From NCBI GenBank assembly GCA_002299245.1, contig DBOI01000025.1, positions 1 to 36,356 of the forward strand: a stretch of DNA of 36,356 nucleotides, in the 5' to 3' direction. Shown here one piece after another: positions 16,765-25,107 of this stretch. Within the stretch, counting starts at the first letter, position 1; each line of letters begins with the position of its first letter. A program made the position numbers and the translations under genes. Below the pieces are notes generated by a model, which saw nothing but the letters and a program-made list of their open reading frames with translations, ran no database searches and was not told where the DNA came from. The stretch is from Hydrogenovibrio sp. UBA650 (GTDB lineage: Bacteria > Pseudomonadota > Gammaproteobacteria > Thiomicrospirales > Thiomicrospiraceae).

Positions 16765-17057
16765 CTATTTTTCGTACTTGTAGTACTCTTGATTTAGATA
16801 ATCAGCCAGTTCTTCTACTTCATCTTCAAACAAACCTGAATTCAAATTGTCATTGCAAAATTGCACAGTTTTGACTAGCTTTGGCCACGAAGTCGTTTTG
16901 TTTGGATCGTAAGGTTTGGCGGCATGGCATTTCATGCAGTTAGCGTCATTGTGGAGAACCTTGCCCGGATGAACCTCTGCAAAGCTATGAGTTGTAAAAA
17001 AAGAGTTGCAATAGCGGTGCCGAACAGCACCGAGCGAGTCTTGCTATAAATTTTCAT
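16765..17057 (-). pseudogene. Small monohaem cytochrome c, frameshifted in the signal peptide
   Basis: On the minus strand the ATG at 17057-17055 opens a frame MKIYSKTRSVLFGTAIATLF. It then needs a shift at a run of seven T (plus-strand A at 16996-17002) to continue as THSFAEVHPGK, complete a signal peptide and enter the mature protein. That part contains one haem-binding CMKCH, a TSWPKLVKTVQFCNDNL segment and ends ADYLNQEYYKYEK before TAG. Eight or five T would restore a 97-residue periplasmic c-type cytochrome. As written the first frame stops after about 41 codons. Possible explanations are a recent mutation, a sequencing indel, or slippage/phase variation. AGGT precedes the ATG. The domain downstream of the tract looks intact, favouring a recent or artefactual shift. 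Confidence 0.75.
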
Positions 17058-17204
17058 GGTTTCGACCTATTAATTGTATATTTTAGTTTTTTTATCTTTT
17101 ATTCTAATCAAACCAGCGGTTTTTCTATTTAAATATACAAATTACCTATTAAGCTATTTTTATAAAAGCATTTACTAATATTAGATGCTTACAGGAACAA
17201 AAGA

Positions 17205-18917
17205 ATGAGTGAAGTCACTTATATTAAAGGCAAGGATGCCTGTCTTGAAGACTCTATTAATCGTCTACAAAACACCCTAAAAACTCTTGGCTACAGTGTG
17301 GAAGAGAGCTCTTGGCTAAACCCCGTTAAAAATGTGTACTCGCTGCATGTTACTGAATCTAGTTGTAAAGGGTTATTCACCAATGGAAAAGGAGCCAGTC
17401 GTAAGGCTACTTTAGCGAGTGCATTAGGTGAGTTTCTTGAACGACTTTCAACTAACTACTTTTTTTCGGACTATTATTTACAGCCTGGTGTAGCAGAGCA
17501 TCATTGGCTCTACTATCCCAATGAAAAGCAATTTTCTGAAACAGATATTCAACACTGCCTTTCCCCTGAACTATGGTCAGTTTATACCCAAAATGGCGAG
17601 TTCGGTTTTGATGAACTTGTGAGCTTTAACGATTCTGATGACGCTGTTAGAGCAATTCCATTAATAAACCAATCAACTGGTGAAACAGTTTACTTCCCAA
17701 TGAACTTGCTGAGTAATCTCTATGCAAGTAACGGTTTGTCTGCTGGTAATACCGCCTTGGAAGCAAAAGTTCAAGGTCTCTCAGAAATATTTGAGCGCTG
17801 GGTTAAAAACAAAATTCTCAGAGAAAACATCTGCTTACCAGAGATTCCTGATCAAGTAGTAGCAAAATATCCGGCGATTGTTGAAGCGATAAATTCACTT
17901 AAGGCAGCAGGAATAGAGCTCTCGATTCGAGACGCTTCTTTAGGGGGGAAGTATCCGGTAATCAATGTGACACTGTTTGAACAGAGTAGTGGCCGTTGTT
18001 TTGCATCGTTTGGTGCTCACCCCATTCTAGAAGTAGCACTAGAAAGAACCTTAACAGAGTCACTTCAAGGCCGCCATCTAAATGATCTGGATGGTTTTCA
18101 GATACCTGTATTTGATGAGATAGCGGTTGCAGAAGATGAAAATATCGAAAACCACTTTATTGATTCCAGTGGTTTGATACACGCTAAGTTTATCTCTAAA
18201 AATTATGACTACGATTTTGTTGAATGGAATTTTTCTGATACGACAGAGTCCGAGTGGCAGGCATTGCTAACAATGGTTAAAGAGCAGGGTGCGGAGGTTT
18301 ATGTTGCCAATTACAACCATTGTGGTTTTGAGGCCTGTCGAATTATTGTGCCCGGTATGTCTGAGATTTATCCTCCGACTGAGCTGCTTGATAATAACCA
18401 AAACGAAGGCCGACTTTTAAGAGAAGCCTTACTCAAACTACCACAAAGCCTTGACTACATCGGTTTGGTTGATCTGATTGATGAAGTTGGCTTTAGTGCT
18501 CATCAAGGTATTGCTTCCATCATTGGTTTGATGCCGGACCCAGGCAGTTATTGGGGGCAATTAAAAGTTTGTGACCTAAGGTTTTGGGCTCTTCTAGCAG
18601 GCGGAGACCTAGAAGAAGCTTTAGAAGCGGTGCATGAAGTTGAATACTTTCTAGATCCTAAAAACAGTAGGGCTCAAAAATATCAAGCTGCTAAATTCTG
18701 TTTGCAGATGCAGTTAGAAGTTGAAGTAGATACAGATAGCAGTGAGCTGTTATTTGGTAAAACCCTAAGTGATTGGTGTTGGCAATCGATTCGAGGAGAG
18801 GTCGTATTTGATAACCAGCCATTGGGCATGGATATATTCAGCAGCAGTCGGGCGCATCAATCATTGCTCGGTATCTATAAAAACCTGCATGAAATCAAGC
18901 TTAAAGCATTTAAGTAA
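17205..18917 (+). CDS. ycaO: YcaO protein (ATP-dependent; S12 methylthiolation accessory factor)
   Basis: The protein has 570 residues and follows E. coli YcaO (586) along its length. IKGKDACLEDSI is near the N terminus, then WLNPVKNVYSLHV and FTNGKGASRKATLASALGEF, with LERLSTNYFF. Later NTALEAKVQGLSEIFERW carries ATP-binding acids of the YcaO fold. The C-terminal part is the tetratricopeptide-like extension of the E. coli type. E. coli YcaO assists RimO in beta-methylthiolation of Asp88 (Asp89) of ribosomal protein S12. Nothing nearby resembles a RiPP precursor, dehydrogenase or E1-like partner, so the housekeeping role is preferred over thiazole/oxazoline synthesis. CAGGAAC precedes the ATG. 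Confidence 0.9.
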   Translation: MSEVTYIKGKDACLEDSINRLQNTLKTLGYSVEESSWLNPVKNVYSLHVTESSCKGLFTNGKGASRKATLASALGEFLERLSTNYFFSDYYLQPGVAEHHWLYYPNEKQFSETDIQHCLSPELWSVYTQNGEFGFDELVSFNDSDDAVRAIPLINQSTGETVYFPMNLLSNLYASNGLSAGNTALEAKVQGLSEIFERWVKNKILRENICLPEIPDQVVAKYPAIVEAINSLKAAGIELSIRDASLGGKYPVINVTLFEQSSGRCFASFGAHPILEVALERTLTESLQGRHLNDLDGFQIPVFDEIAVAEDENIENHFIDSSGLIHAKFISKNYDYDFVEWNFSDTTESEWQALLTMVKEQGAEVYVANYNHCGFEACRIIVPGMSEIYPPTELLDNNQNEGRLLREALLKLPQSLDYIGLVDLIDEVGFSAHQGIASIIGLMPDPGSYWGQLKVCDLRFWALLAGGDLEEALEAVHEVEYFLDPKNSRAQKYQAAKFCLQMQLEVEVDTDSSELLFGKTLSDWCWQSIRGEVVFDNQPLGMDIFSSSRAHQSLLGIYKNLHEIKLKAFK

Positions 18918-18931
18918 AAACTTAATTTTCG

Positions 18932-18958
18932 AGTGGGGTGATATTAATCCCTCCCACT
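18932..18958. terminator. Possible terminator between convergent ycaO and the DUF481 gene
   Basis: AGTGGG (18932-18937) and CCCACT (18953-18958) are inverted repeats with inner GG/CC pairing possible. They lie between two convergent stop codons. Neither strand has a good T run immediately after the stem, so this is a weak call. Confidence 0.3.
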
Positions 18959-18990
18959 AATTGTGAAGACTTAAAGCTTGCTAACCCTTC

Positions 18991-19713
18991 CTAGAAGTCA
19001 TAGTTCAAGGTAATTAATGTCTGAGTGTCTTCTTCTTTGGTGCCTGCAGGAGGGCTGTCGTTATGACGATACTTGTATGTCAGTTTAAGATTGGCTTTGG
19101 CTGCTACTTTTACTTTGACACCAGTATTAGTTTCTAACTTGGCACTCTCGCTACCTGCTCTGTAGCTCAAATCTTGAGAAAAACTAACTTGTTCATTGAT
19201 TTGATGACTAAAATCAAGCTTTCCGATCACTACCGTTTGTGAATCGGTATCAGTTCCAGAACTTACATAGTCGATTGTTTGCTGACCCAACCCAATTTCG
19301 CCAGTCATTTTGCTTTGACTGTCTTTGTAAAGCGTTTTACCAACACCTCCAGAAATCGTAGTATCGAGTTCAATATCTGCAAATTGGTCTTTTTCAAAGC
19401 GCAGGCCGGCAAAAGCGTAAAGATCTTTTATATCATCAAGAAAATAATTGCCTTGCACATCCAGTAAATATCTCTCTTCAGTCTGGTCGCCATTCTCGGA
19501 TTTATAGCTATTTTCGAGCAGGGATTTAAGTTGATATAGTTCCTGGTCATAATTTAGCTTGAGTGCCGCGAAAAGAGCGGTATTTTCTGTGTTTCCAGTA
19601 CTGTTGCTATAACCTAGTTCGCCTGCACCAGACAATTGAGCATTTGCCAGTGAAGGTAAAACAATAAGGCCTGTTAAAACGCCAGCGTTTAGAAGTTGTT
19701 TTTTGAGTTGCAT
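18991..19713 (-). CDS. DUF481-family outer membrane protein (YdiY-like)
   Basis: This 240-residue protein has a signal peptide ending SLANA before QLSGAGELGY. Alternating beta strands then run through to a C-terminal YDF, the terminal aromatic signature of outer-membrane barrels. GELGYSNSTGNTENTAL and LKLNYDQELYQLK match the DUF481 (YdiY, salt-induced outer membrane protein) pattern, and DLYAFAGLRFEKDQF is the other characteristic block. Its function is unknown in the family beyond outer-membrane location. GGAAATCC precedes the ATG. It is transcribed divergently from accA across a 206 bp gap. Confidence 0.85.
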   Translation of the reverse strand: MQLKKQLLNAGVLTGLIVLPSLANAQLSGAGELGYSNSTGNTENTALFAALKLNYDQELYQLKSLLENSYKSENGDQTEERYLLDVQGNYFLDDIKDLYAFAGLRFEKDQFADIELDTTISGGVGKTLYKDSQSKMTGEIGLGQQTIDYVSSGTDTDSQTVVIGKLDFSHQINEQVSFSQDLSYRAGSESAKLETNTGVKVKVAAKANLKLTYKYRHNDSPPAGTKEEDTQTLITLNYDF

Positions 19714-19919
19714 AGGATTTCCAGTTTAGCTTTCTGATCTACCATTTCAAGTCCGCGTATTTTAACGAAAAAATAACAGCGACAACAACAATCTTGGACA
19801 TCTCAATAGTATGCATAGTTTATCCATTTTGTTAGAATGGCGGCATTGACAAGAAGAATCAGCCATAGTCTCTGAAAATGGCGACTTCAATCACTTTCAT
19901 CAAGGCGGATAAAAATAAC

Positions 19920-20879
19920 ATGAAACTTGATTTTTTAGATTTTGAACAACCGATTGCTGAACTAGAGGCAAAAATTGACGAGTTACGTCATTTAGACGGT
20001 GGTTCTGATATGAACCTACTACAGGAAATTTCAGCTCTCGAAGAAAAGAGTAAGAGTCTCACCGAGTCAATCTATAAAAACCTGAGTGATGTTCAGATTT
20101 CTAAAGTTTCCAGGCATCCACAGCGCCCTTATGCACTCGACTATATCGATGCTATTTTTACTGACTTTAAAGAGTTGCATGGAGACCGTGCTTTTGCCGA
20201 TGATCACGCTATCGTCGCCGGTGTTGCCCGCCTGGAAGGTGAGCCAGTAATGGTTATCTCTCAAGAAAAGGGGCGCGATACCAAAGAAAAGATTCGTCGC
20301 AACTTCGGAATGCCAAGACCTGAAGGTTACCGTAAAGCCCTCAGGCTAATGAAAATGGCAGAGCGTTTTGGTCTGCCAATTATTACCTTTATAGACACTC
20401 CGGGAGCCTATCCTGGAATTGATGCAGAAGAGCGTGGACAGAGTGAAGCGATTGCCAGAAACTTGATTGAAATGGCTGAACTCAAAGTGCCAATTATCTG
20501 CACTGTAATTGGTGAAGGTGGTTCCGGTGGAGCCTTAGCTATCGGTGTCGGCGATGTCACCATGATGATGGAATATAGCACCTATTCGGTAATTTCACCG
20601 GAAGGTTGTGCATCGATTCTATGGAAGAATGCCGCAAATGCCGCCGAAGCCGCCGAAGCTTTGGGGATTACTGCCGAACGACTCCACTCTCTGGGTCTGG
20701 TTGACCACATTATTACTGAACCTCAAGGTGGCGCTCACCGCAATCCTGATGCCGCTGCTTCAAGCCTAAAACAAGCCTTGATTCAACAGCTTGAAACCTT
20801 AAACTCAAAACCTCAGGATGAACTGTTATCGGCTCGTTACGACCGTTATATGGGTTACGGAAATTTTGAAACTGCCTGA
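19920..20879 (+). CDS. accA: Acetyl-CoA carboxylase carboxyltransferase subunit alpha
   Basis: AccA with AccD transfers the carboxyl group from carboxybiotin to acetyl-CoA, the committed step of fatty acid synthesis. The ATG at 19920 gives 319 residues, the same as E. coli, starting MKLDFLDFEQPIAELEAKI; an upstream ATG at 19878 adds 14 unconserved residues and is rejected. Hallmarks are HPQRPYALDYI, KEKIRRNFGMPRPEGYRKAL, ITFIDTPGAYPG, the oxyanion-hole region GEGGSGGALAIGVGD and YSVISPEGCASILWK. tilS follows closely, as in many gammaproteobacteria. Confidence 0.97.
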   Translation: MKLDFLDFEQPIAELEAKIDELRHLDGGSDMNLLQEISALEEKSKSLTESIYKNLSDVQISKVSRHPQRPYALDYIDAIFTDFKELHGDRAFADDHAIVAGVARLEGEPVMVISQEKGRDTKEKIRRNFGMPRPEGYRKALRLMKMAERFGLPIITFIDTPGAYPGIDAEERGQSEAIARNLIEMAELKVPIICTVIGEGGSGGALAIGVGDVTMMMEYSTYSVISPEGCASILWKNAANAAEAAEALGITAERLHSLGLVDHIITEPQGGAHRNPDAAASSLKQALIQQLETLNSKPQDELLSARYDRYMGYGNFETA

Positions 20880-20898
20880 GTAAGTGCTGAATACTGAG

Positions 20899-22314
20899 AT
20901 GCAACAACCCAACCCCAAGTTTGCTGCACTTTATTCAGAAATTGATCTCTTTCTCAATCGACTACCGCCAAAACAGACGCTTTATTTAGGGTTTAGCGGT
21001 GGTTTGGACTCTACAGTACTGCTTCATCTTCTCAGAAAACGAATTCAAAATCGCCTGCTTAAAATAGATTTGCATGCAATTCATGTTAATCATGGCTTGC
21101 AGAGAGAGTCTCAAAACTGGGCTGAACACTGTCTCGGTTTTGCCAAAAACCTCTCTGTTCGATGCGATGTTATTGAGCTTGATATTTACAGCCATAGCCG
21201 AAAAGGCATCGAAGCTGTTGCACGCAATAAACGTTATCAAGCTTTTTATCAGTTTATTTCTCAGCGACAAACTGAAGCTGTTCTATTAACCGCGCACCAT
21301 CTTAGAGACCAGGCAGAGACCGTTCTATTAAATCTTGCCAGAGGTGCAGGAGTGAATGGTCTATCTGCAATGCAGGCCTGTCAAAAGCTTAATCCCGCAA
21401 AATTTGAAACCAATATAGCGGCCTCCGTTACTCATTGCAGGCCGCTGCTTAACGTCAATTACAGCGAGATTCAGAGCTATGCCCAAGAGTTTAAGCTTGA
21501 GCATATTGAAGATCCAAGTAATCTGGATCTAAGCCTAAAGAGAAACTGGGTTAGACAACAGTTGCTGCCTGAGTTAACAACGCAGTGGCAAAATATTGAA
21601 AATCAGCTGGCATCAACTGCTAAAAACATGCAGGAAGCAAATCTACTACTAGATCAATATGCAGAACTCAGCTTGCAACAGATTGAAAGTGGCCCTGATT
21701 TCATCGAAGTCATTGCCAAGAATCCTGAGCAGGCTAAGAATGTCATCCGCTACTGGTTTAAAAACAACTGGCCGCATGTGGTTTTAAGTGCCAAACATTA
21801 TGATTGGCTGCTGGATGCGGTTACCAACTTTGAACTCAGCTCAAACCAGGCCTTTCGTTATGCTTTGAGTAAAGGCGAACTAAGAGTTTATAAGAATCGC
21901 CTCTATTATCTTCCTATCGCTATCGCAGAAAGCTTTGCAATTCAATTTGATCATGTTGAAGACATTCAAGTTTATCTAGAAAAAGATCGAGATGCAGCAA
22001 ACCTTGTAGATGCAATCGCAAACAACTTTGTCTTCGAAATTATTAACTTAGACCTTAAATCTGGATTGGTTCTGCGTTCCATAAAACCCTCAGATCAAGT
22101 TGATAAAAGAAGGTTAAAGGCTTTTTTTCAGGATAATAAAATTCCACCCTGGCAGAGAAAAGTCTGGCCCGTTTTAGAATCTTTGACCGATCAAAGCATT
22201 GCGGTTTTAGGCCTTAAAAACAGAGAGAAATTTTCATCTCAAAATCTCTGCGCAGAGAGTCGATCGATTAGTATTGATTATCAACAACGATTGTCATTAT
22301 CTGGACTACTTTGA
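20899..22314 (+). CDS. tilS: tRNA(Ile)-lysidine synthase
   Basis: TilS converts C34 of the CAU anticodon of a minor tRNA-Ile to lysidine using ATP and lysine, so that it reads AUA. The PP-loop GFSGGLDSTVLLH is at residues 31-43. HVNHGLQ and TAHHLRDQAETVLLNLARGAG follow. The C-terminal TilS substrate-binding domain contains RSIKPSDQV and QDNKIPPWQRKVWPVL. I use ATG 20899 (471 residues); GTG 20884 in the same frame adds five residues and is equally possible, since neither has a strong ribosome binding site. accA ends 20 bases upstream, indicating co-transcription. Confidence 0.94.
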   Translation: MQQPNPKFAALYSEIDLFLNRLPPKQTLYLGFSGGLDSTVLLHLLRKRIQNRLLKIDLHAIHVNHGLQRESQNWAEHCLGFAKNLSVRCDVIELDIYSHSRKGIEAVARNKRYQAFYQFISQRQTEAVLLTAHHLRDQAETVLLNLARGAGVNGLSAMQACQKLNPAKFETNIAASVTHCRPLLNVNYSEIQSYAQEFKLEHIEDPSNLDLSLKRNWVRQQLLPELTTQWQNIENQLASTAKNMQEANLLLDQYAELSLQQIESGPDFIEVIAKNPEQAKNVIRYWFKNNWPHVVLSAKHYDWLLDAVTNFELSSNQAFRYALSKGELRVYKNRLYYLPIAIAESFAIQFDHVEDIQVYLEKDRDAANLVDAIANNFVFEIINLDLKSGLVLRSIKPSDQVDKRRLKAFFQDNKIPPWQRKVWPVLESLTDQSIAVLGLKNREKFSSQNLCAESRSISIDYQQRLSLSGLL

Positions 22315-22353
22315 TAAGTGAGTTTTTTATAAACTAATTGTCACATTCAATCA

Positions 22354-22382
22354 TTGCCCAACAAGGCGTTATAAGCTATAAT
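22354..22382 (+). promoter_or_regulatory. Sigma-70-type promoter upstream of pyrG
   Basis: TTGCCC (22354-22359), then 17 bases, then a perfect TATAAT (22377-22382). Transcription would start near 22389, leaving a leader of about 147 bases before the pyrG ATG. This separates pyrG-kdsA from accA-tilS. Confidence 0.55.
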
Positions 22383-22400
22383 GCACATCCATTCTGATTG

Positions 22401-22501
22401 CCTTCGTGGGCTGTAATCTAGCCTGAAAGGATTCGCCAAAAATAGATCACCGATAAAGCTTTAAATTGACTGAAAGTTAACTGCTGTTTAATCGTGATCT
22501 A
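22401..22501 (+). promoter_or_regulatory. Structured 5' leader of pyrG
   Basis: Two foldable units lie between the promoter and pyrG. The first is CCTT..AAGG enclosing GGCT (22409-22412) and AGCC (22420-22423). The second is a long stem, TAGATCACCGAT (22443-22454) with ATCGTGATCTA (22491-22501), 11 pairs with one bulged C. Its 36-base loop contains the palindrome AGTTAACT. No T run follows, so it is not an intrinsic terminator. I do not recognise a known riboswitch. Confidence 0.4.
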
Positions 22502-22535
22502 AGCAACTATTTTCAACAGCAAAAAGTGTGGGTTG

Positions 22536-24167
22536 ATGACTAATTTTATTTTTGTGACCGGTGGTGTTGTTTCCTCTTTGGGGAAGGGTATAGCTGCGGC
22601 ATCTTTGGGAGCCTTGCTTGAAGCGAGAGGCTTAAAAGTGAGCATGCTCAAAATGGATCCTTATATCAATGTTGATCCTGGAACTATGAGCCCGTTCCAA
22701 CACGGCGAGGTTTTTGTAACAGATGATGGTGCTGAGACGGATCTAGATTTAGGTCACTATGAACGTTTTGTAGAACGCCACTTCACTAAACGTAATAGTT
22801 TCTCGACTGGCCAAGTTTATGAAACCGTCATTCGCAATGAGCGCCGAGGTGATTATTTAGGCGGAACTGTTCAGGTTATTCCTCACATTACCGACGAGAT
22901 TAAAAACCGAATCAAAAGTGCTGCCGCTGGTGCCGATGTCGCGCTAGTAGAGGTTGGTGGTACCGTTGGTGATATTGAATCACTACCTTTCTTGGAAGCG
23001 ATTCGTCAGTTGAGCCTTGAGGTAGGGCGCCAACGTTCCCTATTTATGCATCTGACTCTTCTGCCATACATCGCAGTTGCCGGTGAAGTAAAAACCAAAC
23101 CAACTCAACACTCAGTAAAAGAGCTGCGTTCAATTGGTATTCAACCTGACATTCTGGTTTGTCGCTCTGAAATGCCGCTTGAAAGTAGTGAAAAACGCAA
23201 AATTGCGCTGTTTACAAATGTTGAAGAACAGGCGGTAATAAGCTCACTGGATGCGCGCACCATTTATGAAGTACCAAGAATGTTACATGAACAAGGGCTG
23301 GATGAACTGGTTGTGAACCGCCTTGGTTTGGATGTTAAACAAGCTAATTTGAGCGACTGGGATGAAGTTGTCAATGCACAGCTTAACCCGGAAAAAACCG
23401 TCGAAATTGCTATGGTCGGTAAGTATGTCGATCTGACAGAAGCCTATAAATCTCTGATTGAAGCCTTGATTCATGCCGGTATTCACACCAACACCAAAGT
23501 CAACATTGACTACATTGACTCAGAAAACTTAGAAACAGACGGCCTTGATGTTCTTAAAACTAAAGATGCTATCTTAGTACCTGGCGGATTTGGTGAGCGG
23601 GGTGTAGAAGGTAAAATTCTTGCAATTCAATACGCTCGTGAAAACAAAGTGCCTTATTTAGGTATTTGCCTGGGTATGCAGATGGCAGTTGTTGAATACG
23701 CTCGTCATGTTGCAGGCATAAAAGATGCACACAGTAGCGAATTGAACCCAGAAACACCAAACCCGGTTGTTGCCTTAATTACAGAGTGGACTGATGAGGA
23801 CGGGAACAAGGTCGAGCGTGACGAGAATGCGGATCTTGGTGGAACCATGCGTCTAGGTGCGCAAAACTGTGCTTTACAGGCTGGTTCAAAAATGCGTGAA
23901 ATCTATGGTGAAGATATTATCAGCGAACGTCACCGTCATCGCTACGAAGTTAATGATGGCTATGTAAACCGCCTACACTCGGCAGGTCTGGTAATTTCTG
24001 GCCGCTCCGAAGATGGTAGTTTGGTTGAAACAGTTGAGATTGAAGATCACCCGTGGTTTGTGGCCTGTCAATTCCACCCAGAATTCACGTCAACGCCTCG
24101 AAATGGGCACCCCCTGTTCACCGCTTTTGTTGAAGCAGCAAATAAACACAAACAAGGTAGTAAATAA
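22536..24167 (+). CDS. pyrG: CTP synthase
   Basis: PyrG aminates UTP to CTP using glutamine and ATP. The 543-residue protein starts MTNFIFVTGGVVSSLGKGIAA at ATG 22536; the preceding in-frame TTG is ignored. The N-terminal synthetase domain includes the P-loop just named, plus MDPYINVDPGTM and EVGGTVGDIES. The glutaminase domain has the nucleophile Cys in YLGICLGMQ and the partner His/Glu in QFHPEF. The stop codon TAA overlaps the kdsA ATG by one base, so kdsA translation is probably coupled to pyrG. Confidence 0.98.
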   Translation: MTNFIFVTGGVVSSLGKGIAAASLGALLEARGLKVSMLKMDPYINVDPGTMSPFQHGEVFVTDDGAETDLDLGHYERFVERHFTKRNSFSTGQVYETVIRNERRGDYLGGTVQVIPHITDEIKNRIKSAAAGADVALVEVGGTVGDIESLPFLEAIRQLSLEVGRQRSLFMHLTLLPYIAVAGEVKTKPTQHSVKELRSIGIQPDILVCRSEMPLESSEKRKIALFTNVEEQAVISSLDARTIYEVPRMLHEQGLDELVVNRLGLDVKQANLSDWDEVVNAQLNPEKTVEIAMVGKYVDLTEAYKSLIEALIHAGIHTNTKVNIDYIDSENLETDGLDVLKTKDAILVPGGFGERGVEGKILAIQYARENKVPYLGICLGMQMAVVEYARHVAGIKDAHSSELNPETPNPVVALITEWTDEDGNKVERDENADLGGTMRLGAQNCALQAGSKMREIYGEDIISERHRHRYEVNDGYVNRLHSAGLVISGRSEDGSLVETVEIEDHPWFVACQFHPEFTSTPRNGHPLFTAFVEAANKHKQGSK

Positions 24168-24997
24168 TGCAGCTATGCGGATTTGATATTGGTATTGATA
24201 AACCATTCTTTTTAATTGCCGGCCCTTGTGTCATTGAATCTGAAGAGTTGGCGATGGAAACAGCAGGCCAGTTAAAGGAAATGACGGATTCACTTGGAAT
24301 TCCATTCATTTATAAGTCGTCTTATGACAAGGCTAACCGCTCATCAACTAAAAGCTTTCGTGGTTTAGGTGTCGATGAAGGCCTGCGAATTCTGCAGAAA
24401 GTTAAAGATGAAATTGGAGTACCGGTATTAACCGATGTTCATGAAGACACTCCGCTTGATGAAGTGGCTTCGGTGGTTGATGTTATGCAGACTCCAGCAT
24501 TCTTGGTACGTCAGACCAACTTTATCCAAAATGTCTGTAAGCAAGGGCTTCCAGTCAATATCAAAAAAGGTCAGTTCCAGGCACCTTGGGATATGGATCA
24601 GGTTGTTGCCAAGGCGCGTGAAGTGGGTAATGAGAATATTATGGTTTGTGACCGCGGTACTTCTTTTGGTTACAACACCCTAGTTTCAGACATGCGCGGT
24701 TTGGCTTCTATGCGTTCAACAAACTGCCCGGTTGTTTTTGACGCTACTCACTCGGTTCAGCAGCCAGGTGGACAGGGGACAACATCAGGTGGTCAGCGTG
24801 AGATGGTACCCGTTCTAGCTCGTGCTGCTACTGCTGTAGGAATTTCTGGCCTATTTATGGAAACACACCCAAATCCAGAAAAAGCCCTGAGTGATGGGCC
24901 TAATATGTGGCCAATTGGCAACTTAAAGCCACTGTTAGAAACACTTAAAGCTATTGACGATACTGTGAAGTCAAAGGGCTTTATTGAAAACCAATAA
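24167..24997 (+). CDS. kdsA: 3-deoxy-8-phosphooctulonate (KDO 8-phosphate) synthase
   Basis: KdsA condenses phosphoenolpyruvate with arabinose 5-phosphate, the first dedicated step of KDO synthesis for the LPS inner core. It has 276 residues. Recognisable segments are FLIAGPCVIES at the N terminus, FIYKSSYDKANRSS, KKGQFQAPWDM and VFDATHSVQQPG. Pairing with pyrG fits its need for CTP, since CMP-KDO is formed from CTP in the next activation step. The substrate phosphoenolpyruvate is the product of the downstream eno gene, a common cluster in proteobacteria. Confidence 0.97.
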   Translation: MQLCGFDIGIDKPFFLIAGPCVIESEELAMETAGQLKEMTDSLGIPFIYKSSYDKANRSSTKSFRGLGVDEGLRILQKVKDEIGVPVLTDVHEDTPLDEVASVVDVMQTPAFLVRQTNFIQNVCKQGLPVNIKKGQFQAPWDMDQVVAKAREVGNENIMVCDRGTSFGYNTLVSDMRGLASMRSTNCPVVFDATHSVQQPGGQGTTSGGQREMVPVLARAATAVGISGLFMETHPNPEKALSDGPNMWPIGNLKPLLETLKAIDDTVKSKGFIENQ

Positions 24998-25107
24998 ACC
25001 AGATACTGCGCACCCTAGAGCATTGATTTGTAATTAAACAGTCATACTAGCCCGGTAGAATGCGCACCGATTATATAAATTTAAAGAAACGAAGTAGGAA
25101 ATAGAAA

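Noticed and set aside
17205..18917. YcaO as the core of a new RiPP biosynthetic cluster
   Set aside because: The protein aligns over its full length with the E. coli YcaO type, and no precursor peptide, partner cyclodehydratase, dehydrogenase, protease or transporter is adjacent.
25056..25061. TAGAAT as a -10 element for eno
   Set aside because: No acceptable -35 at 16-18 bases; a promoter is likely in this gap but I cannot place it.
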